Assembly: GCF_004402495.1 (NCBI RefSeq)
Contig: NZ_SOFH01000018.1
Span: 186,001-250,000, forward strand
DNA from: Cryobacterium sp. HLT2-28
GTDB taxonomy: Bacteria > Actinomycetota > Actinomycetes > Actinomycetales > Microbacteriaceae
Length of the DNA stretch: 64,000 nt
Direction: 5' to 3'
The notes beneath the pieces are model-generated. The model saw only the letters and a program-made list of their open reading frames with translations, made no database searches and was not told where the DNA came from. A program made the position numbers and the translations under genes. Shown piece after piece: positions 44,876-53,985 of this stretch (position 1 is the first letter of the stretch; every line of letters begins with the position of its first letter).

Positions 44876-45277
44876 CTAGGTCAGCCAGCATCGGTAAATC
44901 AATCCGGTGTTGCTCTGCTCGGTCGTCTGGACAACCTCGGTGAAGGCCCGTGAATACCGCTCGCTGGGCGGCAGGTCGATCACCTTCCAGCCGACGACGG
45001 TGAAGCCCTCGTTCAGCGCCTCGACCGCGCAACTCGCCGCCCGGCCGACCGGGATCGACGCCTCGAAGGTGACGCTGACGCTGTGCTCGTCGATGATGCT
45101 GTGCCGGATGTCCCGGGTCTCCAGCAAGGGCTGCGACCCGCCCAGCCCGATCCAGACCACCCAGCCCACGAGCACGGCGAGGAGGGTTCCCGCGCCGATC
45201 CAGAGCAGTCGCCGGTCACGGACACGCCGATTCGGGGCGCGACCGTACCGGGTGTCGAGGTTGCTGGTGACTCCCAC
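44876..45277 (-). CDS. DUF4307 membrane protein
   Basis: 133 residues from GTG 45277 (GGAG five bases upstream; a TTG at 45301 is the only longer option). LDTRYGRAPNRR at the N-terminus, one membrane span (about 25-47, LLWIGAGTLLAVLVGWVVWI) and an extracellular beta domain with Cys residues (AASCAVEALNEGF, YRCWLT). DUF4307 next to greA and divergent from mca is a standing actinobacterial arrangement. Function unknown. Confidence 0.88.
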   Translation of the reverse strand: MGVTSNLDTRYGRAPNRRVRDRRLLWIGAGTLLAVLVGWVVWIGLGGSQPLLETRDIRHSIIDEHSVSVTFEASIPVGRAASCAVEALNEGFTVVGWKVIDLPPSERYSRAFTEVVQTTEQSNTGLIYRCWLT

Positions 45278-45346
45278 TGCGGCTCCACACTCACTGTTCA
45301 ACGATTAGTCTTATCTCAAGGTTATCTGGCATTTCTGAGGAGTTTG

Positions 45347-46210
45347 ATGACACTGCGACTCTTGGCGGTGCACGCCCATCCCGACGACGAGTCGAGCAAG
45401 GGCGCGGCAACCTACGCCTACTATCGGAGCCTCGGCGCCGACGTGCTGGTGCTCAGCTGCACCGGGGGCGAGCGCGGCAGCATCCTCAACGACGCCATGG
45501 CCGGCCACGCCATGGCCGAGCGCGACCTCGCCGGCCTCCGCCGGCTCGAGATGCAGGCCGCGCAGGGCCACCTGGGTGTGCAGCACCGCTGGCTGGGCTA
45601 CGAAGACTCCGGAATGAACGACGACGGCTCCGTTCCGTCCAACTCGTTCGCCGCCATCCCGCTCGACATCTCGGCCGAAGCCGTCGTGCGGGTCATCCGG
45701 GAGTTCCGGCCGCACGTGCTCATCACCTACGACGAGAACGGCGGCTACCCGCACCCCGACCACATCCGCTGCCACGACGTGTCGATGGAGGCCTACCGGG
45801 CTGCGGCCGACCCGGCCAGGTACCCGGATGCCGGTGCCCCCTGGCAGATCGACAAGCTCTACTTCGACCGGATCTTCAACCTCGAACGGGTCGACGCGAT
45901 GTTCCTCGAACTGAGCGTCACCGAGCCGGAGTCCCCGCTGCTGGAGCCGCTCGGCGAGGCACGCGAATGGATGAAGAACTACCCGAAGCTGGCGACGACC
46001 CACGTGCCCGTCGGCGACTTCCTCGAGGCCAGGGACGCGGCCCTCCGTTCGCACGCGAGCCAGGTGGCGCCGGGGAGCAGCTTCTTCTTCTGGCCCAACG
46101 ACCTCATCCGCAAGGCCTGGCCGTACGAGGACTTCCAGCTCGTCGAATCGAAAGTTGACACCGAAATGCCCGAATCCGATCTCTTCGCCGGCGTGCGGGA
46201 CGACTCGTGA
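45347..46210 (+). CDS. mca: mycothiol S-conjugate amidase
   Basis: 287 residues, zinc-dependent LmbE/PIG-L deacetylase fold. HAHPDDESSKGA (9-20) supplies His11, Asp14-type zinc and catalytic residues and YPHPDHIRCHD (about 140) the third ligand. Mca cleaves mycothiol S-conjugates to mercapturic acids for export and GlcN-inositol for reuse. The tail (KAWPYEDFQLVESKVD) is the Mca type rather than MshB. TGAGGAG precedes the ATG. Mycothiol use confirms an actinobacterium. Confidence 0.92.
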   Translation: MTLRLLAVHAHPDDESSKGAATYAYYRSLGADVLVLSCTGGERGSILNDAMAGHAMAERDLAGLRRLEMQAAQGHLGVQHRWLGYEDSGMNDDGSVPSNSFAAIPLDISAEAVVRVIREFRPHVLITYDENGGYPHPDHIRCHDVSMEAYRAAADPARYPDAGAPWQIDKLYFDRIFNLERVDAMFLELSVTEPESPLLEPLGEAREWMKNYPKLATTHVPVGDFLEARDAALRSHASQVAPGSSFFFWPNDLIRKAWPYEDFQLVESKVDTEMPESDLFAGVRDDS

Positions 46211-46512
46211 ACGCGTTCCTGCTCGGGCCGGTCGCGGGTTTCGTGCTGGCGAACACCCCGCCGCCCGAATTCAACCCGGACACGGTGACCCCGGGGCCGG
46301 CCGGCTTCGTGGCGATCTTCTTCGTCGCCGCGATGGTGGTGTTGCTGGGGTTCGACCTGAACCGGCGCATCCGCCGCAACACCTACCGCGCCCAGATCAA
46401 GGAGCGCCTCGCCGCCGAGATGGCCGCGAACGCCGCGCAGGACACGGGCGGCACGGATGCTGCCGGCGAAGCCGGCAGCCAGGACACCGGACAGCAGACG
46501 CCCGGCCAGTAG
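46207..46512 (+). CDS. small single-span membrane protein coupled to mca
   Basis: 101 residues from a GTG overlapping the mca stop (GTGA). One span (about 31-51, GFVAIFFVAAMVVLLGFDL) followed by a basic segment (NRRIRRNTYRAQIKERL) and a Gln/Gly/Thr-rich tail. A similar small membrane protein follows mca in other actinobacteria. No domain recognised; coupling suggests a role near mycothiol conjugate handling, which is inference. Confidence 0.78.
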   Translation: MNAFLLGPVAGFVLANTPPPEFNPDTVTPGPAGFVAIFFVAAMVVLLGFDLNRRIRRNTYRAQIKERLAAEMAANAAQDTGGTDAAGEAGSQDTGQQTPGQ

Positions 46513-46513
46513 A

Positions 46514-46557
46514 CCGGCCAGTTGACCGGCCCCAGCAGGCCGGCCAGTTGACCGGCC
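46514..46557. repeat. two direct copies of an 18-bp palindromic unit
   Basis: Copies at 46514-46531 and 46540-46557 (spacing 26) of CCGGCCAGTTGACCGGCC, each nearly self-complementary. Between convergent genes; may terminate transcription both ways. Confidence 0.6.
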
Positions 46558-46571
46558 ACTGACCGCCCCCG

Positions 46572-47273
46572 TCAGGGGTAGAGCGGGTGGGTCGCGATGA
46601 TCAGGATCGCCACCCAGTGGCAGAGGAACGCCACCACGGTCAGGCTGTGGAAGATCTCGTGGAACCCGAACACGCCCGGCACCGGGTTGGGCTTCTTCAT
46701 CCCGTAGACCACGGCGCCGACCGAGTAGCACAGGCCGCCGACCATGATCAGGGTCATCATCGTCGCGTTCGCCTGGAAGAAGTCGACGATGAACATCAAC
46801 GCGCCCCAGCCCAGGGCGAGGTAGAGCGGAACGTAGAGCCAGCGCGGCGCGTGGATCCAGAACACGCGGAAGGCGATCCCCAGGATCGCGCCGCCCCAGA
46901 CCAGTGAGAGCAGCAGGATCGACTTGGCCGGCGGCAGGGCCAGAACCGCGATCGGCGTGTAGGAACCCGCGATCAGCAGGAAGATGTTGGCGTGGTCGAT
47001 GCGCTTGAGCACGAGCCTGGTCATCGGCTTCCAGTTGAACCGGTGGTACAGCGCCGAGTTGCCGAAGAGGAGCATCGAACTGAGCACGAAGACGAACGAA
47101 CTCCACTTCGCCGCGTCCCCGTCGGCGAGCAGGAGCAGGATGATTCCGGCCACGATCGTGACCGGGAACGTGCCGGCGTGGATCCAGCCTCGCCAGGTGG
47201 GTTTGACGTCATCCGGGTGCGGAGTGTCATTCTCCAGCAGGGGCAGGTTGGGGATGTCGTCCTCGGTGGCCAT
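46572..47273 (-). CDS. trhA: TrhA/hemolysin III family membrane protein
   Basis: 233 residues from ATG 47273, seven spans. PAQR-fold conserved sites: GWIHAGTFPVTIVAG, ALYHRFNW, RIDHANIFLLIAGSYTPIAV, and FHEIFHSLTVVAFLCHW, whose Ser/His/Asp set forms the family's zinc site. Called hemolysin III by history; bacterial members affect membrane fluidity. The long upstream frame is a shadow of uppS. Confidence 0.93.
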   Translation of the reverse strand: MATEDDIPNLPLLENDTPHPDDVKPTWRGWIHAGTFPVTIVAGIILLLLADGDAAKWSSFVFVLSSMLLFGNSALYHRFNWKPMTRLVLKRIDHANIFLLIAGSYTPIAVLALPPAKSILLLSLVWGGAILGIAFRVFWIHAPRWLYVPLYLALGWGALMFIVDFFQANATMMTLIMVGGLCYSVGAVVYGMKKPNPVPGVFGFHEIFHSLTVVAFLCHWVAILIIATHPLYP

Positions 47274-47330
47274 GCAGCCAGAATACGACAGGGCGCATGC
47301 CCGGTGCGGCACGCGAGCGCCAATGTGGGC

Positions 47331-47336
47331 TACCGT
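47331..47336 (+). promoter_or_regulatory. -10 element (TACCGT), leaderless type, for uppS
   Basis: TACCGT ends six bases before GTG 47343, in the 69-bp gap divergent to trhA. No ribosome-binding site. Confidence 0.5.
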
Positions 47337-47342
47337 GAATGT

Positions 47343-48128
47343 GTGCATAAGCGGCAGGTTCCCTGGGCGCGCGGCATCCTCTACGGGGTGTACCAGCGTC
47401 GCCTTCGTCGCGGGCTGACGCCGGATGTGCTTCCGGACCACGTGGCCATGATCATCGACGGCAACCGGCGGTGGGCCAGGCAGCTCGGCTTCGATTCGGC
47501 CGCCCACGGGCACCGGGCCGGGGCCGCCAAGATGCGCGAGTTCCTCAAATGGTGCGACGACCTCGGCATCTCGGTGGTCACGCTGTACCTCCTCTCCTCG
47601 GACAACCTGACCAACCGCGGGAGCGAAGAACTCTCCGAACTGACCAAGATCATCGCCAAACTCGCCGAGGAGCTCTCCCGCTACCGGGACTGGCGGGTGC
47701 AGCACGTCGGGTCCAAGGCCGGACTGCCCGACGCCCTCGTCGCGGCGCTCGACGCCGCGGAGGCGCGGACCGCCCGCAGGAAGGGCCTGCACATCAACCT
47801 CGCCGTCGGCTACGGCGGGCGCACGGAGATCACCGACGCGATGCGCAGCATCGTCGGCGCGCACCTCGAGAACGGCGGCACGCTTTCCGACCTCGCCGAG
47901 ACGCTCACTCCGGACCTGATCGGCGCCCACCTCTACACCGGCGGGCAGCCCGACCCCGACCTGGTCATCCGCACCTCGGGGGAGCAGCGGATCAGCGACT
48001 TCATGCTCTGGCAGAGCGCGCACAGCGAGTTCTACTTCGTCGAGGCCCTCGGGCCCGACCTTCGCCAGGTGGACTTTCTGCGGGCCCTCCGCGACTTCGC
48101 CAAACGCCAGCGCCGATTCGGCGGGTAG
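47343..48128 (+). CDS. uppS: cis-prenyl (isoprenyl/undecaprenyl-type) diphosphate synthase
   Basis: 261 residues. Conserved regions: AMIIDGNRRWARQLG (catalytic Asp and Asn, about 37-51), HRAGAAKMREFLKWCDDLGI, TLYLLSSDNLTNRGSEEL, LAVGYGGRTEITDA and DLVIRTSGEQRISDFMLWQS. It condenses isopentenyl diphosphate into the lipid carrier for cell-wall synthesis; actinobacteria often have two such enzymes, one short-chain, so product length is not certain. Uses precursors from the IspH pathway encoded downstream. Confidence 0.92.
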   Translation: MHKRQVPWARGILYGVYQRRLRRGLTPDVLPDHVAMIIDGNRRWARQLGFDSAAHGHRAGAAKMREFLKWCDDLGISVVTLYLLSSDNLTNRGSEELSELTKIIAKLAEELSRYRDWRVQHVGSKAGLPDALVAALDAAEARTARRKGLHINLAVGYGGRTEITDAMRSIVGAHLENGGTLSDLAETLTPDLIGAHLYTGGQPDPDLVIRTSGEQRISDFMLWQSAHSEFYFVEALGPDLRQVDFLRALRDFAKRQRRFGG

Positions 48129-48135
48129 GAGACCG

Positions 48136-49257
48136 ATGGACGCCGTCGACCGGTTCGCGGGGGGCTTCCTCGAGGAGCCCGGCTACCTCGACTACGCCCG
48201 GGTCGGGCCGATGTCCGCCGCGGTCGTCGCCGAGACCCTCGGCCAGAGCGAGGTGCTCTCCCGCGCCCGTTACGGCAGCCTCGCGCACCTGCACGAGCAG
48301 GACGAACGGCTGCGGACCGCGGTCGCGCAGGCCACGGGATTCCGCGCCGATCAGGTCGTCTGCGAGCCGAACACCACCACGGGGATCATGCAGGCCATGT
48401 TCGGCCTGACCGGTGCGGTCCTCCTGTCGCCGAACGACTTCCCGACCGTTCCCTTCGCCGCCGTCCGGGCGGCCGAGGCCCTGCGTGTCGTCGAGCCGGT
48501 CTGGCTGGCGACCGAGCACGGCAGGGTCACGCCCGGCGAGATCAGGGAGCAGCTCACCCCGGCCACCGTCGCTGTCGCGGTCTGCCTGGTCGACTCCCGC
48601 ACCGGTCACCGGGCCGACCTCGACGGCATCCGCCAGGTCATCGGTGACCGCCTGCTGATCGTCGACGCCATCCAGGGCTTCGGGGTCGTCGACGCCCCCT
48701 ACGAGGTGGCGGATGTCGTCGCCTCCGGCGGCCAGAAATGGACCAGGGCAGGCTGGGGCACCGGGTTCCTCGCCCTGAGCGACCGGGCGGTGGAGCGTCT
48801 GGTGCCGGTCTTCTCCGGTTTCGCCGGCACCGACACCGCCGAGCCGTGGGATGAGGTGCTGCCGCCGAGCCGGAGCGCCAACGCATTCCGGGTGAGCAAT
48901 GGAGACCCGATCGCCCAGGCGAGGTTCGCCGCCGCCCTCGACGACATCGCACAGGTCGGCATCGGCCGGATCGAGGCCGCCGTCGCCGTGAACGCGTCGG
49001 AGCTGATCGACCTGGCCGACGAGTTCGCGATCCCGGTCGCCTCCTCGCGCGACGAGCGGGAACGGGCGGGCATCGTGGTGCTCGAACCGCCCAAGGCCCA
49101 GCTGACCGTGCTGACGGCGGCCCTGCACAACCACGGGGTGACGGCCACCACCCGGGGCGGCACGGTGCGGCTCTGCGCCCACGCCGTGCTCTCGGTTGAC
49201 ACGGTCGACATGCTCCGCGGGGCGTTCACGTCGTATGCCACCGCGGCGATCTACTGA
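48136..49257 (+). CDS. class V aminotransferase / cysteine desulfurase-like protein
   Basis: 373 residues, fold-type I PLP enzyme. Schiff-base Lys201 in ASGGQKWTRAGWG, PLP phosphate region EPNTTTGIMQA (about 76) and VDAIQGFGVVDAP (about 176). Substrate is unknown: the motif set resembles kynureninase/CsdA-type proteins, but a cysteine-desulfurase active-site Cys loop near the C-terminus is not obvious. Seven bases after uppS, so same transcript likely. Confidence 0.85.
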   Translation: MDAVDRFAGGFLEEPGYLDYARVGPMSAAVVAETLGQSEVLSRARYGSLAHLHEQDERLRTAVAQATGFRADQVVCEPNTTTGIMQAMFGLTGAVLLSPNDFPTVPFAAVRAAEALRVVEPVWLATEHGRVTPGEIREQLTPATVAVAVCLVDSRTGHRADLDGIRQVIGDRLLIVDAIQGFGVVDAPYEVADVVASGGQKWTRAGWGTGFLALSDRAVERLVPVFSGFAGTDTAEPWDEVLPPSRSANAFRVSNGDPIAQARFAAALDDIAQVGIGRIEAAVAVNASELIDLADEFAIPVASSRDERERAGIVVLEPPKAQLTVLTAALHNHGVTATTRGGTVRLCAHAVLSVDTVDMLRGAFTSYATAAIY

Positions 49258-49476
49258 GCCGGCGTCTTCGTGGGGAACGCCGGCAGCCCGGTGACGGATT
49301 GATTAACGTCTGATATCAATGGGCGTGTCGGACTTCCCCTGGAACCCTTCGGAAAGTAGCGTCACATCCATCAGGTATAGCGCCTGGTCGAGACGGCCAC
49401 ATAAGTACGGCTCGAGACCTTAGTGGCCAACTCGCAAACACAATCCGCGCCTTTCGAGGCCGGGGTGGGAGTGGTT
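49258..49476 (+). promoter_or_regulatory. upstream region of phoH
   Basis: About 220 bases, unusually A+T-rich at 49295-49325. GGAAC near 49343 followed 14 bases later by CGTC resembles an ECF-type promoter but the spacing is short. No gene seen. Confidence 0.3.
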
Positions 49477-50826
49477 GTGACCGCTTATCAGATCGACCAA
49501 AAAGGTTCGCACCGAAGCATCGCCGGAGCAGACCAAGCCGAGTGCACGTACGTGCTTGACACCTCCGTCCTCCTGTCCGATCCCAAGGCGATCTTCCGTT
49601 TCGCGGAGCACGCGGTCGTGCTCCCCGTCGTCGTGATCGCCGAACTCGAGTCCAAGCGCAACGACCCGGAGATCGGGTACTTCGCCCGCCAGGCCCTGCG
49701 GCTCCTCGACGAGCTGCGGGTCAAGCACGAACGACTCGACTTCCCGATCCCGGTCGGTGAGGGCGGCAGCCTGCGGGTGGAACTGAATCACTCCAACATG
49801 TCGGTGCTCCCGTCCGGGCTGCAGCTCGGTGACAACGACTCGCGGATCCTGGCCGTGGCGATGAACCTCGCCAATGACGGGCTCAACGTGACCGTCGTCT
49901 CCAAGGACCTCCCGCTGCGGGTCAAGGCCGCGTCGATCGGACTCCTCGCTGACGAGTACCGGCACGAGCTCGCGGTCGACTCCGGCTGGACCGGCATGGA
50001 CGAGATCACCCTCGGTTCCAACCAGATCAACGAACTGTACGAGAACGAGGTCATGGACACCCGGCTCGTGCAGGACATGCCCGTCAACACGGGCCTGGTC
50101 ATTCACTCCGACCGTGGCTCCGCCCTGGGGCGGGTCACCGGCAAGGGTGAGATGAAGCTCGTGCGCGGCGACCGGGACGTCTTCGGGCTGAAGGGCCGGT
50201 CGGCCGAGCAGCGCCTGGCCATCGACCTGCTGCTCGACCCGGAGATCGGCATCCTGTCGCTCGGGGGGCGAGCCGGTACGGGGAAGTCGGCGCTCGCCCT
50301 GTGCGCCGGCCTCGAGGCCGTGCTGGAGCGCCAGCAGCACCGCAAGATCATGGTCTTCCGGCCGCTCTACGCGGTCGGCGGACAGGAGCTGGGTTACCTT
50401 CCCGGCGACGCGAACGAGAAGATGAGCCCGTGGGCGCAGGCGGTCTTCGACACCCTCGGGGCCATCGTCTCGGAGAATGTGCTGGAGGAGGTCCTCGACC
50501 GCGGCATCCTCGAGGTGCTGCCGCTCACGCACATCCGCGGCCGTTCGCTGCACGACGCGTTCGTGATCGTGGACGAGGCGCAGTCCCTGGAGCGGAACGT
50601 GCTGCTCACGGTGCTCAGCCGGATCGGGCAGAACTCCCGCGTCGTGCTCACCCACGACGTCGCCCAACGGGACAACCTCCGGGTCGGCCGCTTCGACGGG
50701 GTGGCCTCGGTGATCGAGACGTTGAAGGGACATCCGCTGTTCGCGCACATGACGCTCACCCGTTCGGAGCGCAGTGCCATCGCCGCGCTCGTCACCGAGA
50801 TGCTCGAGGGCAACGAACCCGCCTGA
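49477..50826 (+). CDS. PhoH-family ATPase with N-terminal PIN domain
   Basis: 449 residues from GTG 49477 (GGGAG five bases upstream; GTG 49423 would add 18). PIN ribonuclease domain (about 20-155; acidic sites in [25 protein letters not shown] and [14 protein letters not shown]) and PhoH ATPase (about 245-449; Walker [12 protein letters not shown], Walker [13 protein letters not shown]). PIN-PhoH proteins act as RNA helicase/nuclease toxin-like or RNA quality-control enzymes in actinobacteria. Confidence 0.9.
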   Translation: MTAYQIDQKGSHRSIAGADQAECTYVLDTSVLLSDPKAIFRFAEHAVVLPVVVIAELESKRNDPEIGYFARQALRLLDELRVKHERLDFPIPVGEGGSLRVELNHSNMSVLPSGLQLGDNDSRILAVAMNLANDGLNVTVVSKDLPLRVKAASIGLLADEYRHELAVDSGWTGMDEITLGSNQINELYENEVMDTRLVQDMPVNTGLVIHSDRGSALGRVTGKGEMKLVRGDRDVFGLKGRSAEQRLAIDLLLDPEIGILSLGGRAGTGKSALALCAGLEAVLERQQHRKIMVFRPLYAVGGQELGYLPGDANEKMSPWAQAVFDTLGAIVSENVLEEVLDRGILEVLPLTHIRGRSLHDAFVIVDEAQSLERNVLLTVLSRIGQNSRVVLTHDVAQRDNLRVGRFDGVASVIETLKGHPLFAHMTLTRSERSAIAALVTEMLEGNEPA

Positions 50827-50837
50827 GGTCCGCGCCC

Positions 50838-50922
50838 GTCAAATTCGACGGAGATTTTAGCGACACAGGCGGTTCTGAAGCAGAAACGGCAGTGTTCGGA
50901 CAAAATCTCCGTCGAATTTGAC
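50838..50922. terminator. 85-base hairpin between convergent phoH and fumC
   Basis: Perfect 21-bp outer arms (50838-50858 and 50902-50922) containing AAATTCGACGGAGATTTT, with further inner pairing (CGACAC/GTGTTCG with a bulge, GTTCTG/CAGAAAC) around loop AAG. It fills nearly the whole gap between the two stop codons. The A/T-rich arm ends may act as U-tracts in both directions. Confidence 0.75.
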
Positions 50923-50931
50923 AGCAGGCGG

Positions 50932-52347
50932 CTACCGGGCCTGGGGCGGGCGGGTCATGCTGAGCACGTCCAGTGCGGTGTCGAGCTGCTCGAGGGTGAC
51001 CTCGCCGCGGTCGACGAAGCCGAGGTCGATGACCGACTCGCGCACCGTCATCCCCTGGGCCACGGAGTGCTTGGCGACCTTCGCCGCGGCCTCGTAGCCG
51101 ATCACCCGGTTCAGCGGGGTGACGATCGCGGGCGACGACTCGGCCAGGGCTCGGGCGCGCTCGAGGTTCGCGGTGAGACCGTCGATGGTCTTGTCGGCCA
51201 GCACGCGGGTCGCGTTGGAGAGCAGGCGGATCGACTCGAGCAGGGCCGTGCCCATCACGGGGATGGCCACGTTCAGTTCGAACGAGCCCGACGCGCCGGA
51301 CCACGCGATGGTGGCGTCGTTGCCGATGACCCGCGAGCAGACCATGAGCACGGCCTCAGGGATGACCGGGTTCACCTTGCCCGGCATGATCGAGGAGCCG
51401 GGCTGCAGGTCGGGGATGTGCAGTTCGCCGAAGCCGGTGTTGGGTCCGGAGCCCATCCAGCGCAGGTCGTTGCAGACCTTGGTGAGGCTGACCGCGATCG
51501 TGCGAAGGGCGCCGGATGCGTCGACGAGGCCGTCGCGGTTCGCCTGCGCCTCGAAGTGGTCCCGGGCCTCGGTCACGGGCAGCTCGGTCTCCTCGACCAG
51601 CAGCTCGATCACGAGCTGCGGGAAACCGGCCGGCGTGTTGATTCCGGTGCCCACGGCGGTGCCGCCGAGCGGCACCTCGGCGACGCGGGGGAGTGCGGTG
51701 CGCACGCGTTCGATTCCCAGTCGCATCTGGCGGGCGTAGCCGCCGAACTCCTGGCCGAGGGTGACCGGGGTGGCGTCCATCAGGTGGGTGCGGCCGGCCT
51801 TGACGGCGCCGGCCCAGAGCACGGCCTTCTCCTCGAGGGCGACGGCGAGGTGGTCCAGCGACGGGATCAGGTCGTCGATCAGCGCGCTCGTCACGGCGAT
51901 GTGCACCGAGGTGGGGAAGACGTCGTTGGAGGACTGGGATGCGTTCACGTGGTCGTTAGGGTGCACCGGGCGGCCCAGGCTGCGGGTGGCGAGGGTGGCG
52001 AGCACCTCGTTCATGTTCATGTTCGAGGAGGTGCCGCTGCCGGTCTGGTACACGTCGATCGGGAACTCGCCGTCGTACCGGCCGGTGACGACCTCGTCGG
52101 CGGCGGCGGCGATCGCGTCGGCGATGTCCTGGTCGAGCACGCCCAGGCGCGCGTTGGCCAGGGCGGCGGACTTCTTGATCCGGGCGAGGGCGGCGATCTG
52201 CGCGGGCTCCAGCACGGAGCCGGAGATCGGGAAGTTCTCGACGGCGCGCTGGGTCTGGGCGCCGTAGAGGGCGGTCGCGGGGACCCGCACCTCGCCCATC
52301 GTGTCGTGTTCGATCCGGAAGCCGGCTTCAGCGGTCTTGTCCACCAC
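50932..52347 (-). CDS. fumC: class II fumarate hydratase
   Basis: 471 residues, TCA-cycle enzyme hydrating fumarate to malate. Signature [11 protein letters not shown] (about 325), [14 protein letters not shown] (about 100), [15 protein letters not shown] and [21 protein letters not shown] 52347 or the adjacent GTG 52344. It is stable, iron-free FumC. Stands alone on the minus strand, before the carbonic anhydrase operon. Confidence 0.96.
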   Translation of the reverse strand: MVDKTAEAGFRIEHDTMGEVRVPATALYGAQTQRAVENFPISGSVLEPAQIAALARIKKSAALANARLGVLDQDIADAIAAAADEVVTGRYDGEFPIDVYQTGSGTSSNMNMNEVLATLATRSLGRPVHPNDHVNASQSSNDVFPTSVHIAVTSALIDDLIPSLDHLAVALEEKAVLWAGAVKAGRTHLMDATPVTLGQEFGGYARQMRLGIERVRTALPRVAEVPLGGTAVGTGINTPAGFPQLVIELLVEETELPVTEARDHFEAQANRDGLVDASGALRTIAVSLTKVCNDLRWMGSGPNTGFGELHIPDLQPGSSIMPGKVNPVIPEAVLMVCSRVIGNDATIAWSGASGSFELNVAIPVMGTALLESIRLLSNATRVLADKTIDGLTANLERARALAESSPAIVTPLNRVIGYEAAAKVAKHSVAQGMTVRESVIDLGFVDRGEVTLEQLDTALDVLSMTRPPQAR

Positions 52348-52426
52348 GGTGTGTATTACCTTTCGATTGTGAGACGGGGAGCTGGGAAAACGGGTCGCGG
52401 CAGGTCACCCGGCCGGGTCGGGCGGA

Positions 52427-53080
52427 TCAGACCACGCCGACGACGATGTCGGGCACGGCCCGGCCCTCGAGTAGCCGGTAGTTCGCCCCGACGATAGCCA
52501 ATGTACCTTCTGCGACGGCGGCGCTGATCATCTCCGAACGTTCGAGGAGCTCGGCGACCGTGTCGCGCAGGTGCTCCCGGCCGACGGCCAGGGCGTCGAC
52601 GGTGTGCGGGTCGATCGGAGTCGCATCCGTTGCGCCGCTCACCCGGCGCACCGCCGGCACGATCTTCTCGATGATCTTCGCTATGTGCACGGGCAGCGGC
52701 TGGGCGTCCGGTGCCTGGGAGTCGATGGCGGCGCGCACGGCACCGCACCCGTCGTGGCCGAGCACGAGGATGAGCGGCACCTGCAGCACCGCGACGGCGT
52801 ACTCGAGCGAACCGAGGACCGAGTCCGAAACGACCTGGCCGGCGTTGCGCACCACGAACAGGTCGCCGAGCCCCTTGTCGAAGATGATCTCCGCGGCCAG
52901 ACGCGAGTCGCTGCACCCGAAGAGGGCCGCGTCGGGGGTCTGCACGAAGGCGGTCTCGGCCCGTCGGTCCACGTCCTGTCGCGGATGCTGCGGCACGCCG
53001 CTGACGAAGCGTTCGTTCCCGCGTTGCAGCTCGTTCCAGACCCGCGCCGGGGTGGATGCGTCGTCGTCGTTTCCGGTCAT
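52427..53080 (-). CDS. beta-carbonic anhydrase
   Basis: 217 residues. Zinc ligands Cys56 (with Asp58-Arg60 dyad in FGCSDSRLA), His109 and Cys112 (LVLGHDGCGAV). Interconverts CO2 and bicarbonate, supporting carboxylation reactions. GGAGG lies six bases before ATG 53080; ATG 53083 is also possible and would overlap the DUF4245 stop by four bases. Coupled with the DUF4245-xseB-xseA group. Confidence 0.95.
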   Translation of the reverse strand: MTGNDDDASTPARVWNELQRGNERFVSGVPQHPRQDVDRRAETAFVQTPDAALFGCSDSRLAAEIIFDKGLGDLFVVRNAGQVVSDSVLGSLEYAVAVLQVPLILVLGHDGCGAVRAAIDSQAPDAQPLPVHIAKIIEKIVPAVRRVSGATDATPIDPHTVDALAVGREHLRDTVAELLERSEMISAAVAEGTLAIVGANYRLLEGRAVPDIVVGVV

Positions 53081-53745
53081 CATTTTCCTCCGGTGGTGGG
53101 GGCGTTGGCCGTGATCTGGTCGGAGAGCGCTGCGGCGAGCTCGGCGAATTCGGCTTCCGTCGCCGTCCCGACGAGCAGGTAGGCGCTCGTTCCGGCCTCC
53201 GTGACCAGGGCGTAGTCGAAGTTGCCGCGCTCCTTCTCCGGGGCCGTGTTGCGGTAGACGTCCCAGGTGACGCCGTCGATGGTGACGGTGTCACCTGCCG
53301 GGGCGTTCTTCAACTGCGCGGCGACCCAGGACGGGTTCGCGCCGAGACCCTGGGTGAGCCCGATGAACTCGTTTCCGCGCGTGAGCAGACCGATGTACCA
53401 GGACGGGATCTTGTCCGAGCCGCCGAGGCGCCACTGCGCGGCGTTGGCCCGCCACCCGGCGGGGAGATCGGGCACCAGCAGCGGTTCGTCGATCCCGGTC
53501 TGCACCTGCGCGGCCACCGTGGCGAAGTCGACCGGGCGGTCCACGGGGGCCTCGCTGCGCGGCACGAGCAGCACCAGCACGAGGACGGCGCCGACGGTCA
53601 CCAGCAGCGACAGCACCAGGTTGTTCACGGTTTTCCGCGCCCGGTAGTTTCGGGAGTTCTCGGCCAGCCGGATCCTGGTCTCCTCGGGGGTCTCCGGGCG
53701 GCCGAGTTCGGCGACGACCCGGGGTGCCCGTTTGGCGGGACTCAT
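53080..53745 (-). CDS. DUF4245 membrane protein
   Basis: 221 residues from ATG 53745, overlapping the xseB stop (ATGA). Cytoplasmic N-terminus rich in charged residues, one span (about 43-62, [20 protein letters not shown]), then an extracellular domain with [19 protein letters not shown] and [19 protein letters not shown]4245 genes next to xse and fumC are standard for actinobacteria; no function known to me. Confidence 0.9.
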   Translation of the reverse strand: MSPAKRAPRVVAELGRPETPEETRIRLAENSRNYRARKTVNNLVLSLLVTVGAVLVLVLLVPRSEAPVDRPVDFATVAAQVQTGIDEPLLVPDLPAGWRANAAQWRLGGSDKIPSWYIGLLTRGNEFIGLTQGLGANPSWVAAQLKNAPAGDTVTIDGVTWDVYRNTAPEKERGNFDYALVTEAGTSAYLLVGTATEAEFAELAAALSDQITANAPTTGGK

Positions 53746-53984
53746 CCGGCCGAGGCGGCGGTGTCGGTCTGGCCGGATCGCGCGGCGTCCAGCCTCGCCT
53801 TCGCGCCGATCAGCCATTCCTCGCAGCGTCGGGCCAGCGCTTCGCCGCGCTCCCAGAGCGCGAGCGACTCCTCCAGGGTTGAGGATCCCTGCTCGAGGGC
53901 GTTCACGACGCGCACGAGTTCGTCCCTGGCCTGTTCGTAGCTCAGCGCGGAAAGGTCGTCTGCGGGCGAGGTCATGGCATCCAT
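53742..53984 (-). CDS. xseB: exodeoxyribonuclease VII small subunit
   Basis: 80 residues, an all-helical small subunit: [20 protein letters not shown] and [24 protein letters not shown]. It joins XseA to form exonuclease VII, which trims single-stranded DNA. ATG 53984 or 53975 are both possible; neither has a clear ribosome-binding site. It begins two bases after the xseA stop and overlaps DUF4245. Confidence 0.93.
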   Translation of the reverse strand: MDAMTSPADDLSALSYEQARDELVRVVNALEQGSSTLEESLALWERGEALARRCEEWLIGAKARLDAARSGQTDTAASAG

Positions 53985-53985
53985 T

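Noticed and set aside
49308..49365. SigE-type promoter (GGAAC ... CGTC) before phoH
   Set aside because: Spacer is about 14 bases rather than 16-17; noted only as part of the upstream region.
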